A stretch of 64,000 bases of DNA from Millisia brevis NBRC 105863 (GCF_001552615.1 NZ_BCRN01000009.1:124001-188000), one strand, 5' to 3'. Positions 1 to 9,847 are shown, numbered from the stretch's first letter. Translations and numbers: made by a program. The notes: generated by a model not told the origin, from the letters alone.

Positions 1-677
1 TCGCCAATCTGAACTGGTCGCTCGACACCGCGCTCTACCGGCGGGTCTCCCGGTCGCGGCGGCAACCGGCCGGGGAGGCCGAGGTCGCCAGCGAGGAACG
101 CGAACTGCTCGACGGCGCCCGGCGACTGCGCCTCGACCGGCGCGACGGCTTCGAGATGACCGACCTGGAATTGCTTGCGGTTCTGCAACATCAGGGCGCG
201 GCGACCCGGCTGCTCGACGTGTCGTTCAACGCGATGATCTCGCTGTGGTTCGCCACCGAGGACCGCACCCAGGACGACTACGACGCGGGCCTGTTCGCCT
301 TCGACGTCACCGGCCGCGAACTGCCCCCGGAGCGCGAGGACGACCCGATCGCGGATCTGATCGCCGAGCCGTCGTTCCACCTCTGGCGGCCGCCGCCGGT
401 CGAGGTGCGCATCCGGGCGCAGCAGGGCGCCTTCATCTTCGGGCGGGTACCCGACCCGGTCCCGGCACAGACCTGCCTCGACCTCGGGATCGACCGGTGG
501 CTCGACCCGGAGCCCGCCCCCTCCCCGAGCGCGACGAACCGCCCGCCCTTCGGGGTCTTCCGCATCCCGGCCGAGGCCAAGCCGCGGCTGCGGGAGTTCC
601 TCGATCGGCTGCTCGGGTACAACGCCGAGACCCTCTACCCCGACCTCGCCGGGTACGCGCAGGCCCGCCGCGCCTGA
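1..677 (+). CDS. FRG domain-containing protein, 5' end outside window
   Basis: The frame is open from the first bases, so the N-terminus lies to the left of the window; about 225 codons are visible. The visible part has the core of an FRG domain. WSLDTALYRRV lies at the left edge, LQHQGAATRLLDVSFNAM follows around visible codons 61-78, and SLWFATED comes next, which resembles the family's HYG-x-PTRLLD-W-ALFFA block. The Phe-Arg-Gly motif that names the domain would lie upstream. FRG proteins are widespread in accessory DNA and their biochemical role is not settled. The gene ends 83 bp before the convergent CoA-transferase gene. A downstream ATG at 156 is internal to the domain, so it is not taken as the start. 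The family call is fairly secure; no function is claimed. Confidence 0.75.
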   Translation, partial: ANLNWSLDTALYRRVSRSRRQPAGEAEVASEERELLDGARRLRLDRRDGFEMTDLELLAVLQHQGAATRLLDVSFNAMISLWFATEDRTQDDYDAGLFAFDVTGRELPPEREDDPIADLIAEPSFHLWRPPPVEVRIRAQQGAFIFGRVPDPVPAQTCLDLGIDRWLDPEPAPSPSATNRPPFGVFRIPAEAKPRLREFLDRLLGYNAETLYPDLAGYAQARRA

Positions 678-760
678 CCCCGCCGGGGGCCCGCAAACTC
701 CGCGGCTCCGCTGCTCCGCGGGTCGACAGCTCAGCGTGTCCGCAGTACCGGGAGCAGCGA

Positions 761-2329
761 CTATCCCTCGAGGAGGTCGGTGACCACCGCTTCGGCCTCC
801 GAGACCGCGGCCGCCGATTCGGGGCGCATGGTCCCGGTCTCCATGAACCGCTCGTGCCAGGAGAACGCCTCGCCGAGCAGCTGCGGGGTATGCCGACCCC
901 AGGCTCCGGCGGTCGCCCGCTCGAGATAGTCGTCGAGCATCGGGCGGAAGTCCGGGTGCGCACAGTTGTCGATGATGCGGCGGGCCCGCTTGCGCGGGGA
1001 GAGGCCGCGCAGGTCGGCGACGCCGTACTCGGTGATCAGCACGTCGGTGTCGTGTTCGGTGTGGTCGACGTGGGTGACCATCGGCACGATGCACGACAGG
1101 GCGCCGCCCTTGGCGGTCGACGGGGTGACGAAGGTGGCGAGGTAGCCGTTGCGGGCGAAGTCGCCGGAGCCGCCGATCCCGTTCTGGATCCGCGAGCCCA
1201 TGACGTGGGTGCTGTTGACGTTGCCGTAGATATCGGCCTCGATCAGGCTGTTGTTCGCGATCACCCCGAGGCGGCGGATCACCTCGGGATGGTTCGAGAT
1301 CTCCTGGGTGCGCAGGATGATCTTGTGCCGCAGATCGTCGATCTCGTCCAGCAGCGTCTTGGCGCCGTCCGGGCTCAACGAGAACGCGGTGGCGGAGGCG
1401 ACGGTGATCGTGCCCGAGCGGATCAGGTCGAGCATGCCGTCCTGGATCACCTCGGTATAGGCGGTCAGGCCGTGCAGATCGCTCTCGCCGAGGGCGGCCA
1501 TCACCGCGTTGGCGACGTTGCCGACGCCCGACTGCAGCGGCAGCAGGTTCTCGGGCAGGCGCCCGCGGCGCACCTCGTGCTGCAGGAAGTCGACGAAGTG
1601 GCCGGCGATCCCGCGCGAGACGTCGTCGAGCGGGCTGAACGCGGTATTGCGGTCCAGGTCGGAGGTGCGGACCACCGCGACCACCTTCTCCGGGTCGCAG
1701 CGGAACGTCGTCTGGCCGATCCGGTCGCCGGGGGCGTTGATCAGCACCGGTCGACGGTCCGGCGGCAGCGCCGTGCCGTAGTAGATGTCGTGCATGCCGA
1801 GCAGGCCCAGCGGCTGCGATTCGTTGACCTCGAGGATCACCCGGTCGGCGAGATCGAGCCAGGTCTTGTTGTTGCCGACCGACGTCGACGGGATCAGTTC
1901 GCCGTCGGCGGTGATCCCGACAACCTCGATCACCGCGACGTCGAGGCGCCCGAAGAAGCCCTGCCAGACCGACTGCGCGACGTGGCTGAGATGGATGTCG
2001 AGGTACTCCATCCGGCCGTCGTTGATCCGCCCGCGGGTGATCGGGTCCGACTGGTACGGGATGCGCAGTTCGATGCCGTCGGCCTCGGCCAGCGCACCGT
2101 CGAGTTCGGGGGCGGTCGACGCGCCGGTCCACACGCCGACGCGGAACTCGCGGCCGGTCTCCCGGGCCGCGGAAATCCGGCGGGCCAGCGCCGGCGGAAC
2201 CGTCTTGGGGTGACCGGATCCGGTGAAGCCGCTCATGCCGACGTTGTCACCGGCATGGATGAAGCGCACGGCTTCATCCGCGGACATCACCTTCGACAGC
2301 AACTGAGGATGCGCAATGCGTTCGCTCAC
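761..2329 (-). CDS. Acetyl-CoA hydrolase/transferase family protein (succinate:acetate CoA-transferase type)
   Basis: A 522-residue cytoplasmic enzyme of the AarC/YgfH group, which moves CoA between succinyl-CoA (or propionyl-CoA) and acetate or succinate through a glutamyl-CoA intermediate. Seen in the sequence are the N-terminal GMSGFTGSGHPKTVP loop, QSGVGNVANAVMAAL around residues 266-280, and YTEVIQD at 291-297. Glu293 in that last motif aligns with the catalytic Glu of AarC. Length and motifs fit the whole family, so the gene looks intact. The start is a GTG preceded by GAGGAGG about eight bases upstream. It stands 232 bp downstream of the PPOX gene on the same strand and probably has its own promoter. 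The exact acyl donor cannot be read from sequence. Confidence 0.93.
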   Translation of the reverse strand: MSERIAHPQLLSKVMSADEAVRFIHAGDNVGMSGFTGSGHPKTVPPALARRISAARETGREFRVGVWTGASTAPELDGALAEADGIELRIPYQSDPITRGRINDGRMEYLDIHLSHVAQSVWQGFFGRLDVAVIEVVGITADGELIPSTSVGNNKTWLDLADRVILEVNESQPLGLLGMHDIYYGTALPPDRRPVLINAPGDRIGQTTFRCDPEKVVAVVRTSDLDRNTAFSPLDDVSRGIAGHFVDFLQHEVRRGRLPENLLPLQSGVGNVANAVMAALGESDLHGLTAYTEVIQDGMLDLIRSGTITVASATAFSLSPDGAKTLLDEIDDLRHKIILRTQEISNHPEVIRRLGVIANNSLIEADIYGNVNSTHVMGSRIQNGIGGSGDFARNGYLATFVTPSTAKGGALSCIVPMVTHVDHTEHDTDVLITEYGVADLRGLSPRKRARRIIDNCAHPDFRPMLDDYLERATAGAWGRHTPQLLGEAFSWHERFMETGTMRPESAAAVSEAEAVVTDLLEG

Positions 2330-2561
2330 GTGTCATCGCCTCCTCAGGAGTTCGTTCGCCTGACCGACCACATATCAGCCTATGCTGCGGCGCGGTCTCC
2401 GGCCGTCCGGAAGAGCCGGTTCCCTCCAATGGGAGAGGTACCGGCGCGCGCACATCCAATCGGTCCCGGTCGCGCGCGGGCTGTGCGGCGACCGGTTCTC
2501 GGATGGTACAGACAAAACGGAAACCGAACGGTCTCGGGTAACGGCCGAGGGACCGGGTGGG

Positions 2562-3173
2562 TCAGTACAGCAGCTTGCGGTAGTTCGCTTCCGCGTAGCG
2601 CTCCTCGAGCATCGCCTGGTCGAGTTCGGGGAGCAGCCGTTTGGTGATCTGCGCCGTGGTGGGCAATACGTCGGGATTCCAGGTTTCCGGTTTCCATAAT
2701 TCCGAACGCAGGAATGCCTTGGCGCAGTGGAAGAAGACCTCGTGAATGTCGATCTCCAAGGCCAGGATCGGCCGACGCCCCTTGACGGCGAGGTGGTCGA
2801 AGTAGTCCCCGTCGTCGACGATCCGAGCGGTGCCGTTTATCCGCAGGGTGTCGCCTCGGCCGGGGACGACCGAAATGGTGCCGACGGCCGGAATGTCGAG
2901 CACGTTGAGAAAGCCGTCGACGCGCCTGTTGCCCGGCCGCTCCGGGATCGCGATCGTCCGGGCATCTATGACGTGCACCACTTTTCCGGGCGGATCCCCC
3001 TTCGGGGAGACGTCCATGGACCCGTTCGCGTCGGTGGTGGCGACGAAGACCATCGGAGTCGCGGCCAGCCATTCCGCATGGACCGGCTCGAGAGCCGGCT
3101 TCACCTTCCTGGCCGCGATCTCCATGGGTTCCCCGACGATGCCGCGCAACTGCTCGACCGTGGTGATCCGCAT
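2562..3173 (-). CDS. Pyridoxamine 5'-phosphate oxidase (PPOX)-type FMN-binding protein
   Basis: A 203-residue split-barrel flavoprotein of the PPOX superfamily. It resembles the FMN-dependent MSMEG_1061/DR2398 subgroup in overall length and in the block VFVATTDANGSMDVSPKGDPPG (about residues 42-63), followed by IAIPERPGNRRVDGFLNVL. Such proteins bind FMN or F420 and reduce or oxidise small organic molecules; the substrate here is unknown. The ATG at 3173 opens MRITTVEQLR, the usual N-terminus of this group. Another ATG three codons upstream (3182) is equally possible, and neither has a clear ribosome site. It lies 29-38 bp behind the flavin monooxygenase gene on the same strand, so it is probably the last gene of the transport/oxidation operon and may supply or re-oxidise flavin. 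That role is inference. Confidence 0.82.
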   Translation of the reverse strand: MRITTVEQLRGIVGEPMEIAARKVKPALEPVHAEWLAATPMVFVATTDANGSMDVSPKGDPPGKVVHVIDARTIAIPERPGNRRVDGFLNVLDIPAVGTISVVPGRGDTLRINGTARIVDDGDYFDHLAVKGRRPILALEIDIHEVFFHCAKAFLRSELWKPETWNPDVLPTTAQITKRLLPELDQAMLEERYAEANYRKLLY

Positions 3174-3211
3174 GTCGCCCATGGTGTCACGCGGGTCAAC
3201 CGGCCCGTGGT

Positions 3212-4555
3212 TTACGCGGTGCGCTCGACGACCGATGCGGGCGCCGGCTGTGGGAGGCCGAGCCGTTCGCGCAGGGTGTCGCCCTGGTATTCGGTCTGGA
3301 AGAGGCCGCGTTCCTGCAACAGCGGGACCAGTCCGTCGGTCAGGTAGTCGAAGCCCTCCGGGTAGAACGACGGCAACAGGATGAAACCGTCGGCGCCGCG
3401 CTGCTCGAACCGCTCGGTCAGCAGGTCGGCGATCTGCTCGATCGACCCGACCGGGACCCAGTGCCCGGCCGACGAGACCTCGGTCTCGATCAGCTGCCGG
3501 ATGGTGAACTTCTCCTCGATCGCGAGTTGCTTGAACACCCCGTAGCGGGACTGCCTGCCCTGCACCGCGGCGATATCCGGCAGCCGCTCCGGCGGGATCG
3601 TCCCGTCGACGTCGAGGTCGGTCAGGTCGATATGCCCCAGCTGGCGGGACAGCCGGATCAGCCCGGTCTCGATGTCGATCAGGTTGACCAACTCGCGGTG
3701 CAGCTCGCGGGCCTGTTTCTCGGTGCGGCCGAGGATCGGCGAGACCCCGGGCAGGATCTTGACGTCCTCCGGATCGCGGCCGGCCGCGGCGACCCGCCCC
3801 TTGAGCGAGCGGTAGAACTCCTGCGATTCGCCGAGCGTCTGCTGCGCGGTGAAGACGATCTCCGCGTGCCGGGCAGCGAAGTTCTGCCCGTCGTCGGATG
3901 ATCCGGCCTGCGCGATCACCGGCCGCCCCTGCGGCGAGCGGGCGACATTGAGCGGACCGGCGATCGAATACCGCTCGCCGACGAAGTCGATCGGGTGAAT
4001 CTTGCTCGGATCGGCGTAGATCCCGCGCTCGCGGTCGAGGACGACCGCGTCGGTCTCCCAGCTGTCCCACAGCGCGAAGATCGCCTGCACGTACTCCTCG
4101 GCGATCCGGTAGCGCTCCGCGTGCGAGGGCAGCGGCTGCCCACCGAAGTTCACCTCACCCCAGGCGGAGGTGACGATATTCCACGCCGCCCGCCCCTTGG
4201 AGATGTGGTCGAGCGAGGCGAGCTGACGCGCGACGTTGTACGGCTCGGAGAAGGTGGTCGAGACGCTGGCGACGAAGCCGATCTTCTCGGTGATCGCCGC
4301 GAGCGCGGAGAACAGTGTGATCGGCTCGAGGTGGGCAAAGGGCTTGGTGCGGGCCTGATCCCGGTCCAGGGTCAGCCCGTCGGCGATGAACAGGGTGTGG
4401 ATGCGGGCCCGCTCGGCGGCGCGGGCGATGTCGCCGAGCAGCGACAGGTCGTAGGTCTCCTCGGCCCGCGAGCCCGGTCGCCGCCACGCCCCCTGGTGGT
4501 TGCCCACCCCGCCGATCAGCATGCCCAGCACGAGTTGGCGTTTCTGGTCAGTCAT
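3212..4555 (-). CDS. LLM-class flavin-dependent monooxygenase, NtaA/SnaA/DszA type
   Basis: A luciferase-fold monooxygenase of about 447 residues. The group includes nitrilotriacetate monooxygenase A, pristinamycin synthase A and dibenzothiophene-sulfone monooxygenase DszA; these use FMNH2 from a separate reductase. Motifs seen are GMLIGGVGNHQGAWRRP near the N-terminus, FIADGLTLDRDQ, STTFSEPYNVARQLASLDH, GRAAWNIVTSAW, and RPVIAQAGSSDDGQNFAARHAEIVFT, all hallmarks of the NtaA branch. The ATG at 4555 has GGAGG about eight bases upstream and is preferred over a longer frame reaching 4594. It follows the ABC binding-protein gene by 57 bp. The substrate cannot be deduced. The neighbouring importer suggests a small organic compound carried into the cell and then cleaved oxidatively. 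Confidence 0.9.
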   Translation of the reverse strand: MTDQKRQLVLGMLIGGVGNHQGAWRRPGSRAEETYDLSLLGDIARAAERARIHTLFIADGLTLDRDQARTKPFAHLEPITLFSALAAITEKIGFVASVSTTFSEPYNVARQLASLDHISKGRAAWNIVTSAWGEVNFGGQPLPSHAERYRIAEEYVQAIFALWDSWETDAVVLDRERGIYADPSKIHPIDFVGERYSIAGPLNVARSPQGRPVIAQAGSSDDGQNFAARHAEIVFTAQQTLGESQEFYRSLKGRVAAAGRDPEDVKILPGVSPILGRTEKQARELHRELVNLIDIETGLIRLSRQLGHIDLTDLDVDGTIPPERLPDIAAVQGRQSRYGVFKQLAIEEKFTIRQLIETEVSSAGHWVPVGSIEQIADLLTERFEQRGADGFILLPSFYPEGFDYLTDGLVPLLQERGLFQTEYQGDTLRERLGLPQPAPASVVERTA

Positions 4556-4612
4556 GATGTGTCGCCTCCGCTGCGGAGTTGTCGAATGGTGCACTACCGG
4601 AGCCGGTTCGGG

Positions 4613-6148
4613 TCATCGCCGGGAGAAATCCTGCGCGATGAGCCAGTGCTCGGGCCGCGGCGTCCACTCCAGGTCCTTGTCGACGACGTAGGTCAACGGC
4701 TGGGGCCAGAGGAACAGCACGTGCGGGTTGTCCCGGAACAGCTCGGTGGCCTCGTTGAACAGTCGGACCCGCTCCTCGTCGTTCGGGGCGACGGTCAGCT
4801 CGTCGATCAGCCGGTCGTACTCCGGGTCCTCGAAGTGGCTCTGCGCGTAGTTCGAGGTGAAGATCCGCAGCCGTTCGACCGGGGACTTGTAGCCGCTGGT
4901 GTAGCCGATGTAGATCAGGTCGGCGACGTCGTCGGTGCGGCTGCGCTCCACCCACGCCGGGAACTGCGCGGTGGTGATCGACACGTCGACGCCGACCGCG
5001 GCGAGCTGGCTGGCGACCGCCTCGGCGATCTGGTCGGAGGCGATGTAGGTGCCGGTGCTCAGCTGCAGTTCGAGCGGCAGTCCGTCGGGGTAGCCGGCCT
5101 CGGCGAGCAGCTGACGGGCGCGGTCCGGATCGTAGGGGAAGGCTTCGAGCGCCGGGTTGGTCAGGTCATAGGGCTGCGATACCACCTGCCCCGCAAGCGG
5201 TTCGATGTCGTCGCCGAGCAGGCTGCTCACGATGGTCTGCTTGTCGACCGCGTAGTTGAGCGCCTGCCGCACCCGCACGTCCTCGAGCGGCGCCTTGGTC
5301 TCGTTGAAGCGGAGCGTCATATTCCAGGTGCTCCACTGGTTGCCGATGTCGTAGGTGTCGCTGTCCGCGAACTGCTGCAGGCTCGACGGCTCGAACTGGA
5401 TCGCCGCGTCGACCTCGCCGGTCTGGACGGCGGCGACGCGGGCGGCCTCGGTGGCGAGCACGACGTACTCGACGCGGTCGAAATCGGGTTCGTCACCGAA
5501 GTATTCGGGGTTGCGCTCCAGGACCGCGCGGTTCTCCAGGTCGAGCGAGACCAGCCGGTAGGGGCCGGTGCCGAGCGGTTCGAGCTTCGGGTTGTGCGAC
5601 TCGACCCAGGCCTGCTGGGTGAGGAAGAAGTTGGCGAGGCGGTCCGGCAGGTCGAGGTAGGGGCCCTGCGTGTTGATGATCAGGGTGGTGTCGTCCGGGG
5701 CCTCGACCGAGGCGATCACCGACTGCAGGGACGAGCCCTGGGAGAAGCCGGCCGGATCGCCGAGGACGCGCTCGAAGTTCCACGCCGCGTCGGTGGCGGT
5801 GAACGGGTCGCCGTTGGAGAAGCGGACCCCGTCGCGCAGGGTGAACACCCACCGGGTTTCGCCGTCCTGCTCCCAGGACTCGGCCAGATCGCCGACGAGT
5901 TCGGAGTCCGGGTCGACGCGGGTCAGGCCGTTGAAGATCGCCGCCTGCACGGTGGCGTCGCCGTCGAGCGAACCGCTCGCGCCCGGGTCCAGACCGGTCA
6001 GCTGCCGGGAGATGCCCAGGCTCAGGGTGTCGTCGGCGGAATCGTCGGAGCCGCCACCGCTGCTGTCGCCGATGACCCCGCACGAGGACACCACCGCCGC
6101 GATGGTCAGCGCGGCGAACGCGGTGGTGACATGTCGGATGGATCTCAT
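4613..6148 (-). CDS. ABC transporter substrate-binding lipoprotein, peptide/nickel (SBP_bac_5) family
   Basis: A 511-residue extracytoplasmic solute-binding protein of the oligopeptide/dipeptide family, tethered to the membrane as a lipoprotein. The N-terminus has a basic start, a hydrophobic stretch and the lipobox VSSCG, with Cys23 as the lipidated residue, followed by a Gly/Ser/Asp-rich linker. The body has family features such as LTGLDPGASGSLDGD, RDGVRFSNGDPFTATDAAWNFER and VRQALNYAVDKQTIV. The ATG overlaps the stop of the upstream ATPase gene as ATGA, which argues for translational coupling and confirms the start. It delivers its ligand to the two permeases encoded upstream. Members bind peptides, metals, opines or other organics, so the ligand is open. 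Confidence 0.93.
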   Translation of the reverse strand: MRSIRHVTTAFAALTIAAVVSSCGVIGDSSGGGSDDSADDTLSLGISRQLTGLDPGASGSLDGDATVQAAIFNGLTRVDPDSELVGDLAESWEQDGETRWVFTLRDGVRFSNGDPFTATDAAWNFERVLGDPAGFSQGSSLQSVIASVEAPDDTTLIINTQGPYLDLPDRLANFFLTQQAWVESHNPKLEPLGTGPYRLVSLDLENRAVLERNPEYFGDEPDFDRVEYVVLATEAARVAAVQTGEVDAAIQFEPSSLQQFADSDTYDIGNQWSTWNMTLRFNETKAPLEDVRVRQALNYAVDKQTIVSSLLGDDIEPLAGQVVSQPYDLTNPALEAFPYDPDRARQLLAEAGYPDGLPLELQLSTGTYIASDQIAEAVASQLAAVGVDVSITTAQFPAWVERSRTDDVADLIYIGYTSGYKSPVERLRIFTSNYAQSHFEDPEYDRLIDELTVAPNDEERVRLFNEATELFRDNPHVLFLWPQPLTYVVDKDLEWTPRPEHWLIAQDFSRR

Positions 6149-7860
6149 CGGGTGTGCTCCTCGGCGGATGGGTTGGGGGTGTTATCGGTGGACGGGACGG
6201 TCGCCGCGCGGGTCGGTATCGCGGCGAGCAGTTCGCGGGTGTATTCGTGGGCCGGCGCGTCGAAGACCTCTTCGGCGTCGCCCTGTTCGACGACAACGCC
6301 GTTGCGTAGCACCACGATGCGGGCGCAGAGCGATTTGACGACGGCCAGGTCGTGGGAGATCAGCACCAGGCTCAGGCCGCGGCTGCGCTGCAGGCGGCGC
6401 AGCAGATCGATCACCGCGGCCTGCACCGTCAGGTCCAGCGCGGAGACCGGTTCGTCGGCGACCAGCACGCGCGGGTCGAGCGCGAGGGCGCGGGCGATCA
6501 CCACCCGTTGCCGCTGGCCGCCCGAGAGGGTGCCGGGTCGTCGATCGGCGAGCGCCGGGTCGAGTTCGACCTCCCGCATCAGTGCGGTCACCCGCTCGTC
6601 GATCTGCGCCCGTTCGACGGGGGTGCCACTGATCTCGATCGGTTCGGCGATCGCCGCGCGCACGGTCAGGCGTGGGTCGATCGCACCATAGGGGTCCTGG
6701 AAGATGTACTGGACGTTGCGGCGCCATTCGCGGCGGCGGCCACCGGACAGTTCGTGGACCGGTGATCCGCCGTAGCGCACCTCACCGGTCGACCCGGTAT
6801 CCAGTCCGACCAGCGCGCGGGCGAAGGTCGTTTTACCGGAACCGGATTCGCCGACGAGGCCGATGCTGTCGCCGTCGCGGATCGTCAGCGAGACCCCGTC
6901 GAGCGCGCGCCGGTAGCGACGGCGCCCGAGGCCGCGCGGCAGCGGGAAGTCGCGGCGCAGCTCACGCGCCTCGAGCACGATCTCGCTGTCGTCCCGGTCG
7001 GCGCGCAGCGCGGGCGCACGGACGTCGGGGGCGGCGGCGATCAGGTCGCGGGTGTACGCCTGCACCGGGTGGTCGAGCAGCTGTGCCGCGGGACCCTGCT
7101 CGACCGCCCGACCGGAGCGCATCACCAGGATCGCGTCGGCGCGTTCGGCGATCACCCCGATGTCGTGGCTGACCAGCAGCACCCCGATGCCGAGGTCGCG
7201 CTTGAGCCCGTCGATCAGGTCGAGGACGCGCGCCTGCACGCTGACGTCGAGGGCGGTGGTCGGCTCGTCGGCGATCAGCAGCACCGGGTTGCGGGCGATC
7301 GCGATCGCGATCACCACCCGCTGGTTGAGACCGCCGGACAGTTCGTGCGGATAGGCGTGCAGCCGTTCGGCGGCGGCCGGAATGCCGACCTGGTCCAGCA
7401 ATTCGACCACCCGGGCCCAGCGTTCGCGCCGCCCGCGCAGCTCGCGCGGCAGCGCCTCGTGGACCTGGGCGCCGATCGTCAGCCGCGGGTTGAGCGCGGC
7501 GACCGGGTTCTGGAAGACCACGCCGATATGCCGGCGGATCCAGGCGCGACGCTCCCGGGCGGACAGGTCGGGGACCGACCGGCCGGCGAGTTCGAAGCTG
7601 TCGAGCCCGAAGTCGAGCGCGCCCGGCAGCAGATCGGCGATCGCGGAGGCGGTGATCGTCTTGCCGGAACCCGATTCACCGACGATGCCGAGGGTATGGC
7701 CGGGCCACACCTCCAGGTCGATCCCGCGGACGAGATCGGTGTGGGCGCCGTCGCGGCGAAAGACGCGAATTCCGCTCGCCCGCACGACCGGGCCGCCCGG
7801 GCGGGCGGTGTCGAGATGTACCGCTCCGGCGGTTGCGTCGTCGGGAAGCAGCGCGGTCAC
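6145..7860 (-). CDS. ABC transporter ATP-binding protein with two fused ATPase domains (DppD-DppF type)
   Basis: A 571-residue cytoplasmic ATPase that powers the adjacent permeases. Two complete ABC domains lie in one chain. Domain 1 has Walker A GESGSGKT near residue 62, signature LSGGLNQRV and Walker B LLIADEP. Domain 2 has Walker A GESGSGKT near residue 338, signature LSGGQRQRV and Walker B VLVADEP. In most dipeptide transporters these domains are separate subunits (D and F); single-chain fusions of about this length are common in actinobacteria. The GTG start at 7860 overlaps the upstream permease stop as GTGA, and the stop overlaps the next start as ATGA. The long open frame upstream of 7860 only shadows the permease gene. 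Confidence 0.95.
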   Translation of the reverse strand: MTALLPDDATAGAVHLDTARPGGPVVRASGIRVFRRDGAHTDLVRGIDLEVWPGHTLGIVGESGSGKTITASAIADLLPGALDFGLDSFELAGRSVPDLSARERRAWIRRHIGVVFQNPVAALNPRLTIGAQVHEALPRELRGRRERWARVVELLDQVGIPAAAERLHAYPHELSGGLNQRVVIAIAIARNPVLLIADEPTTALDVSVQARVLDLIDGLKRDLGIGVLLVSHDIGVIAERADAILVMRSGRAVEQGPAAQLLDHPVQAYTRDLIAAAPDVRAPALRADRDDSEIVLEARELRRDFPLPRGLGRRRYRRALDGVSLTIRDGDSIGLVGESGSGKTTFARALVGLDTGSTGEVRYGGSPVHELSGGRRREWRRNVQYIFQDPYGAIDPRLTVRAAIAEPIEISGTPVERAQIDERVTALMREVELDPALADRRPGTLSGGQRQRVVIARALALDPRVLVADEPVSALDLTVQAAVIDLLRRLQRSRGLSLVLISHDLAVVKSLCARIVVLRNGVVVEQGDAEEVFDAPAHEYTRELLAAIPTRAATVPSTDNTPNPSAEEHTR

Positions 7861-8819
7861 GACGCCCCCTCCTCGAGGGAGGTCACCGCGAAACGTACGG
7901 TCAGCCAATCGGATACCAGCTGGGTGCCGACCAACAGCGCCACCAGCAGTACACCGGGAGCGATCGACAGCCACCACTGGTCGGCGAGCTGCGCCTGTCC
8001 GGCGGCGACCAGCTGCCCCCAGTCCGGGGTCGGCGGGGCGACACCCAGGCCGATGAAGCCCAGCCCGGACAGCAGCAGCACCACCGACGCGAAATTCAGC
8101 GACGCCGCGACGACCACGAGCGGCAGAGTATTGGGCAGCACATGCCGCAGGATCACGTCGCGGGTGCCGCCGCCGGCGAGTCGGCAGGCGTCGATATACG
8201 GCCGGTGCAGCAGGGCGCGAGCCCGGTTGCGCACGATGCGGAAGGTCAGCACCCAGGAGCTGACCGCCAGGACCAGCAGCAGGGTCAGGGTGCTGGGGCC
8301 GAGCAGCGCCAGGACCACGATGCCGATCAGGATCGACGGAATCGCCAGCTGCACATCGGCGATGCGGTCGACGATCACCTCGACCGCCGGGCCGCTGAGC
8401 GCGGAGATCAACGCCAGCCCGACGCCGATGATCGTCGAGACGATCACCGCGATCGTCGACAGCCACAGCATCACCCGGCCGCCGTAGGCGAGGCGGGTCA
8501 GGTAATCGCGGCCGAGTTGATCGGTGCCCAGGGGATGTTCGCCGAACCAGGTCGGGGCGAGGGAGCGGCGCGCCAGATCCTGGACGTTGTAGCCGTCCGG
8601 GAAGAGCAGCGGAGCCGCCAACGACAGCCCGACGATCAGTACCAGCAGGACGCCGCCGATGATCGCGCCCGCCGAGGAGCCCCGCAACCGGCGCCGGCCG
8701 GTGGGCGTAGCGGTCACCGGTACAACGGAATCGAGGTCCGTGTGTACCGCGGCGGGCAGAGCGCCGGGCGCCGGGGTGGCGACGGCGGGGGTCGCGGTAT
8801 CGGACGAGACGGCGGTCAT
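7857..8819 (-). CDS. ABC transporter permease, DppC-like
   Basis: A 320-residue inner-membrane subunit of the peptide-type importer. After a Pro/Ala-rich cytoplasmic N-terminus of about 50 residues there is a first membrane helix (AIIGGVLLVLIVGLSLAAPL). Next comes the DppC/OppC extracytoplasmic signature HPLGTDQLGRDYLTRLAYGG, then further helices and the cytoplasmic EAA-type loop DACRLAGGGTRDVILRHVLPN that docks on the ATPase. The C-terminus has GLGFIGLGVAPPTPDWG, also typical of DppC. The ATG at 8819 overlaps the stop of the other permease gene (ATGA), and its own stop overlaps the ATPase GTG (GTGA), so the set is translated as a coupled chain. Confidence 0.94.
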   Translation of the reverse strand: MTAVSSDTATPAVATPAPGALPAAVHTDLDSVVPVTATPTGRRRLRGSSAGAIIGGVLLVLIVGLSLAAPLLFPDGYNVQDLARRSLAPTWFGEHPLGTDQLGRDYLTRLAYGGRVMLWLSTIAVIVSTIIGVGLALISALSGPAVEVIVDRIADVQLAIPSILIGIVVLALLGPSTLTLLLVLAVSSWVLTFRIVRNRARALLHRPYIDACRLAGGGTRDVILRHVLPNTLPLVVVAASLNFASVVLLLSGLGFIGLGVAPPTPDWGQLVAAGQAQLADQWWLSIAPGVLLVALLVGTQLVSDWLTVRFAVTSLEEGAS

Positions 8820-9847
8820 CGGCTGCTCCCCGGGTCGAGCGCGGCACCGATCAGGTCCACGACGAGGTTGACAAGAATGAATCCGACGGCGATGAAGCCG
8901 ATCGCCGCGATCACCACCGGGTAGTCGCGGTTGCTGATCGCGCTGATCGCGAACTGGCCGACACCCGGCCAGGAGAACAGCGACTCGGTGATGATCGCGC
9001 CGCCGAGCACGATGCCCGCCTGCACACCGACGACGTTGACCACCGGCCCGAGCGCGTTGGCGACGGTATGCCGCAACGCCAGTCGCACACCGCCGATCCC
9101 CTTCGAGCGGGCGAATCGCACGTGGTCGAGGTCGTGGGTGTCGATCAGGCTCGACCGGAAGACGCGGGCGACCGGGGCGGCGACCACCGGCGCGAGGGTC
9201 AGCGCCGGCAGCACCAGGCTGGCCAACGACGCGGAGCCGGACGCCGGCAGGACGCCGAGGACGACGGCGAAGACGTAGATCAGCAGCACGCCGAGGAAGA
9301 AGCTCGGGATCGAGTCGAGGGCGGCGAGCACGGTGATCGGCGCCTGCCGCGCCCCACCGCGCCGCGGGCGCGAGGCGAGGTAGCCGGCCGGAAGGCCGAG
9401 CAGCAGACCCAGGGTCAGGCCGGTGGCGCCGAGCAGCAAACTCGCGGGCAGCCGCTCGAGGACCAGCCCGAGGGCGGGCTCGCCGTAGCGGATCGAGTCG
9501 GGCAGGTCGCCGGTCAGGGCGCTGCCGATGAAGGACAGATACTGCTCGTACCAGGGTCGGTCGAAACCCATGTGGGCGGAGAGCCGTTCGATGTCCGCGG
9601 CGGTCGAGTCCGGCCCGACGAGCAGCTGTGCCGGGTTGCCGGTGGCGACCAGGCAGATGTAGACCAGCGAAATCACCGCCAGCACCGCGAGGGCCGCCAC
9701 CACGAGGCGGCCGAGCAGATAGGTCGGCGACAGCGGCCAGCGGAAGCGCACCACCGAGATCGGCGCGGCAACGGAGGTGGCGGGGTTGGTCGCGGGTGTG
9801 GTCGAGGCGGGAGTCGTGGACGCCGCCGCCTCGGGCGGCGCGGTCAC
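8816..9847 (-). CDS. ABC transporter permease, DppB-like
   Basis: A 343-residue inner-membrane subunit that pairs with the DppC-like permease. It starts with an Ala/Thr/Pro-rich tail of about 35 residues, then a membrane helix, then MGFDRPWYEQYLSFIGSALTGDLPDSI, which matches the DppB extracytoplasmic block (LGLDRPL-QY-W---GDLG-S). The cytoplasmic EAA loop HVRFARSKGIGGVRLALRHTVAN lies near residues 235-257, and ITESLFSWPGVGQFAISAISNRDYPVV near the C-terminus is the usual family ending. The GTG at 9847 overlaps the aldolase stop as GTGA; the longer frame reaching 9931 lies inside the aldolase gene and is rejected. Confidence 0.94.
   Translation of the reverse strand: MTAPPEAAASTTPASTTPATNPATSVAAPISVVRFRWPLSPTYLLGRLVVAALAVLAVISLVYICLVATGNPAQLLVGPDSTAADIERLSAHMGFDRPWYEQYLSFIGSALTGDLPDSIRYGEPALGLVLERLPASLLLGATGLTLGLLLGLPAGYLASRPRRGGARQAPITVLAALDSIPSFFLGVLLIYVFAVVLGVLPASGSASLASLVLPALTLAPVVAAPVARVFRSSLIDTHDLDHVRFARSKGIGGVRLALRHTVANALGPVVNVVGVQAGIVLGGAIITESLFSWPGVGQFAISAISNRDYPVVIAAIGFIAVGFILVNLVVDLIGAALDPGSSR

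Noticed and set aside
700-721. CCGCGG hairpin between the FRG and CoA-transferase genes
   Set aside because: Only six pairs with a ten-base loop and no T-run; too weak to call a terminator.
245-2647. 800-codon open frame on the plus strand across the CoA-transferase gene
   Set aside because: Arg/Gly/Asp/Val-rich shadow translation of a clearly conserved enzyme on the other strand; common in GC-rich DNA.
3995-6691. 898-codon plus-strand frame opposite the monooxygenase, SBP and ATPase genes
   Set aside because: It crosses several well-conserved genes on the other strand and has no recognisable domain.
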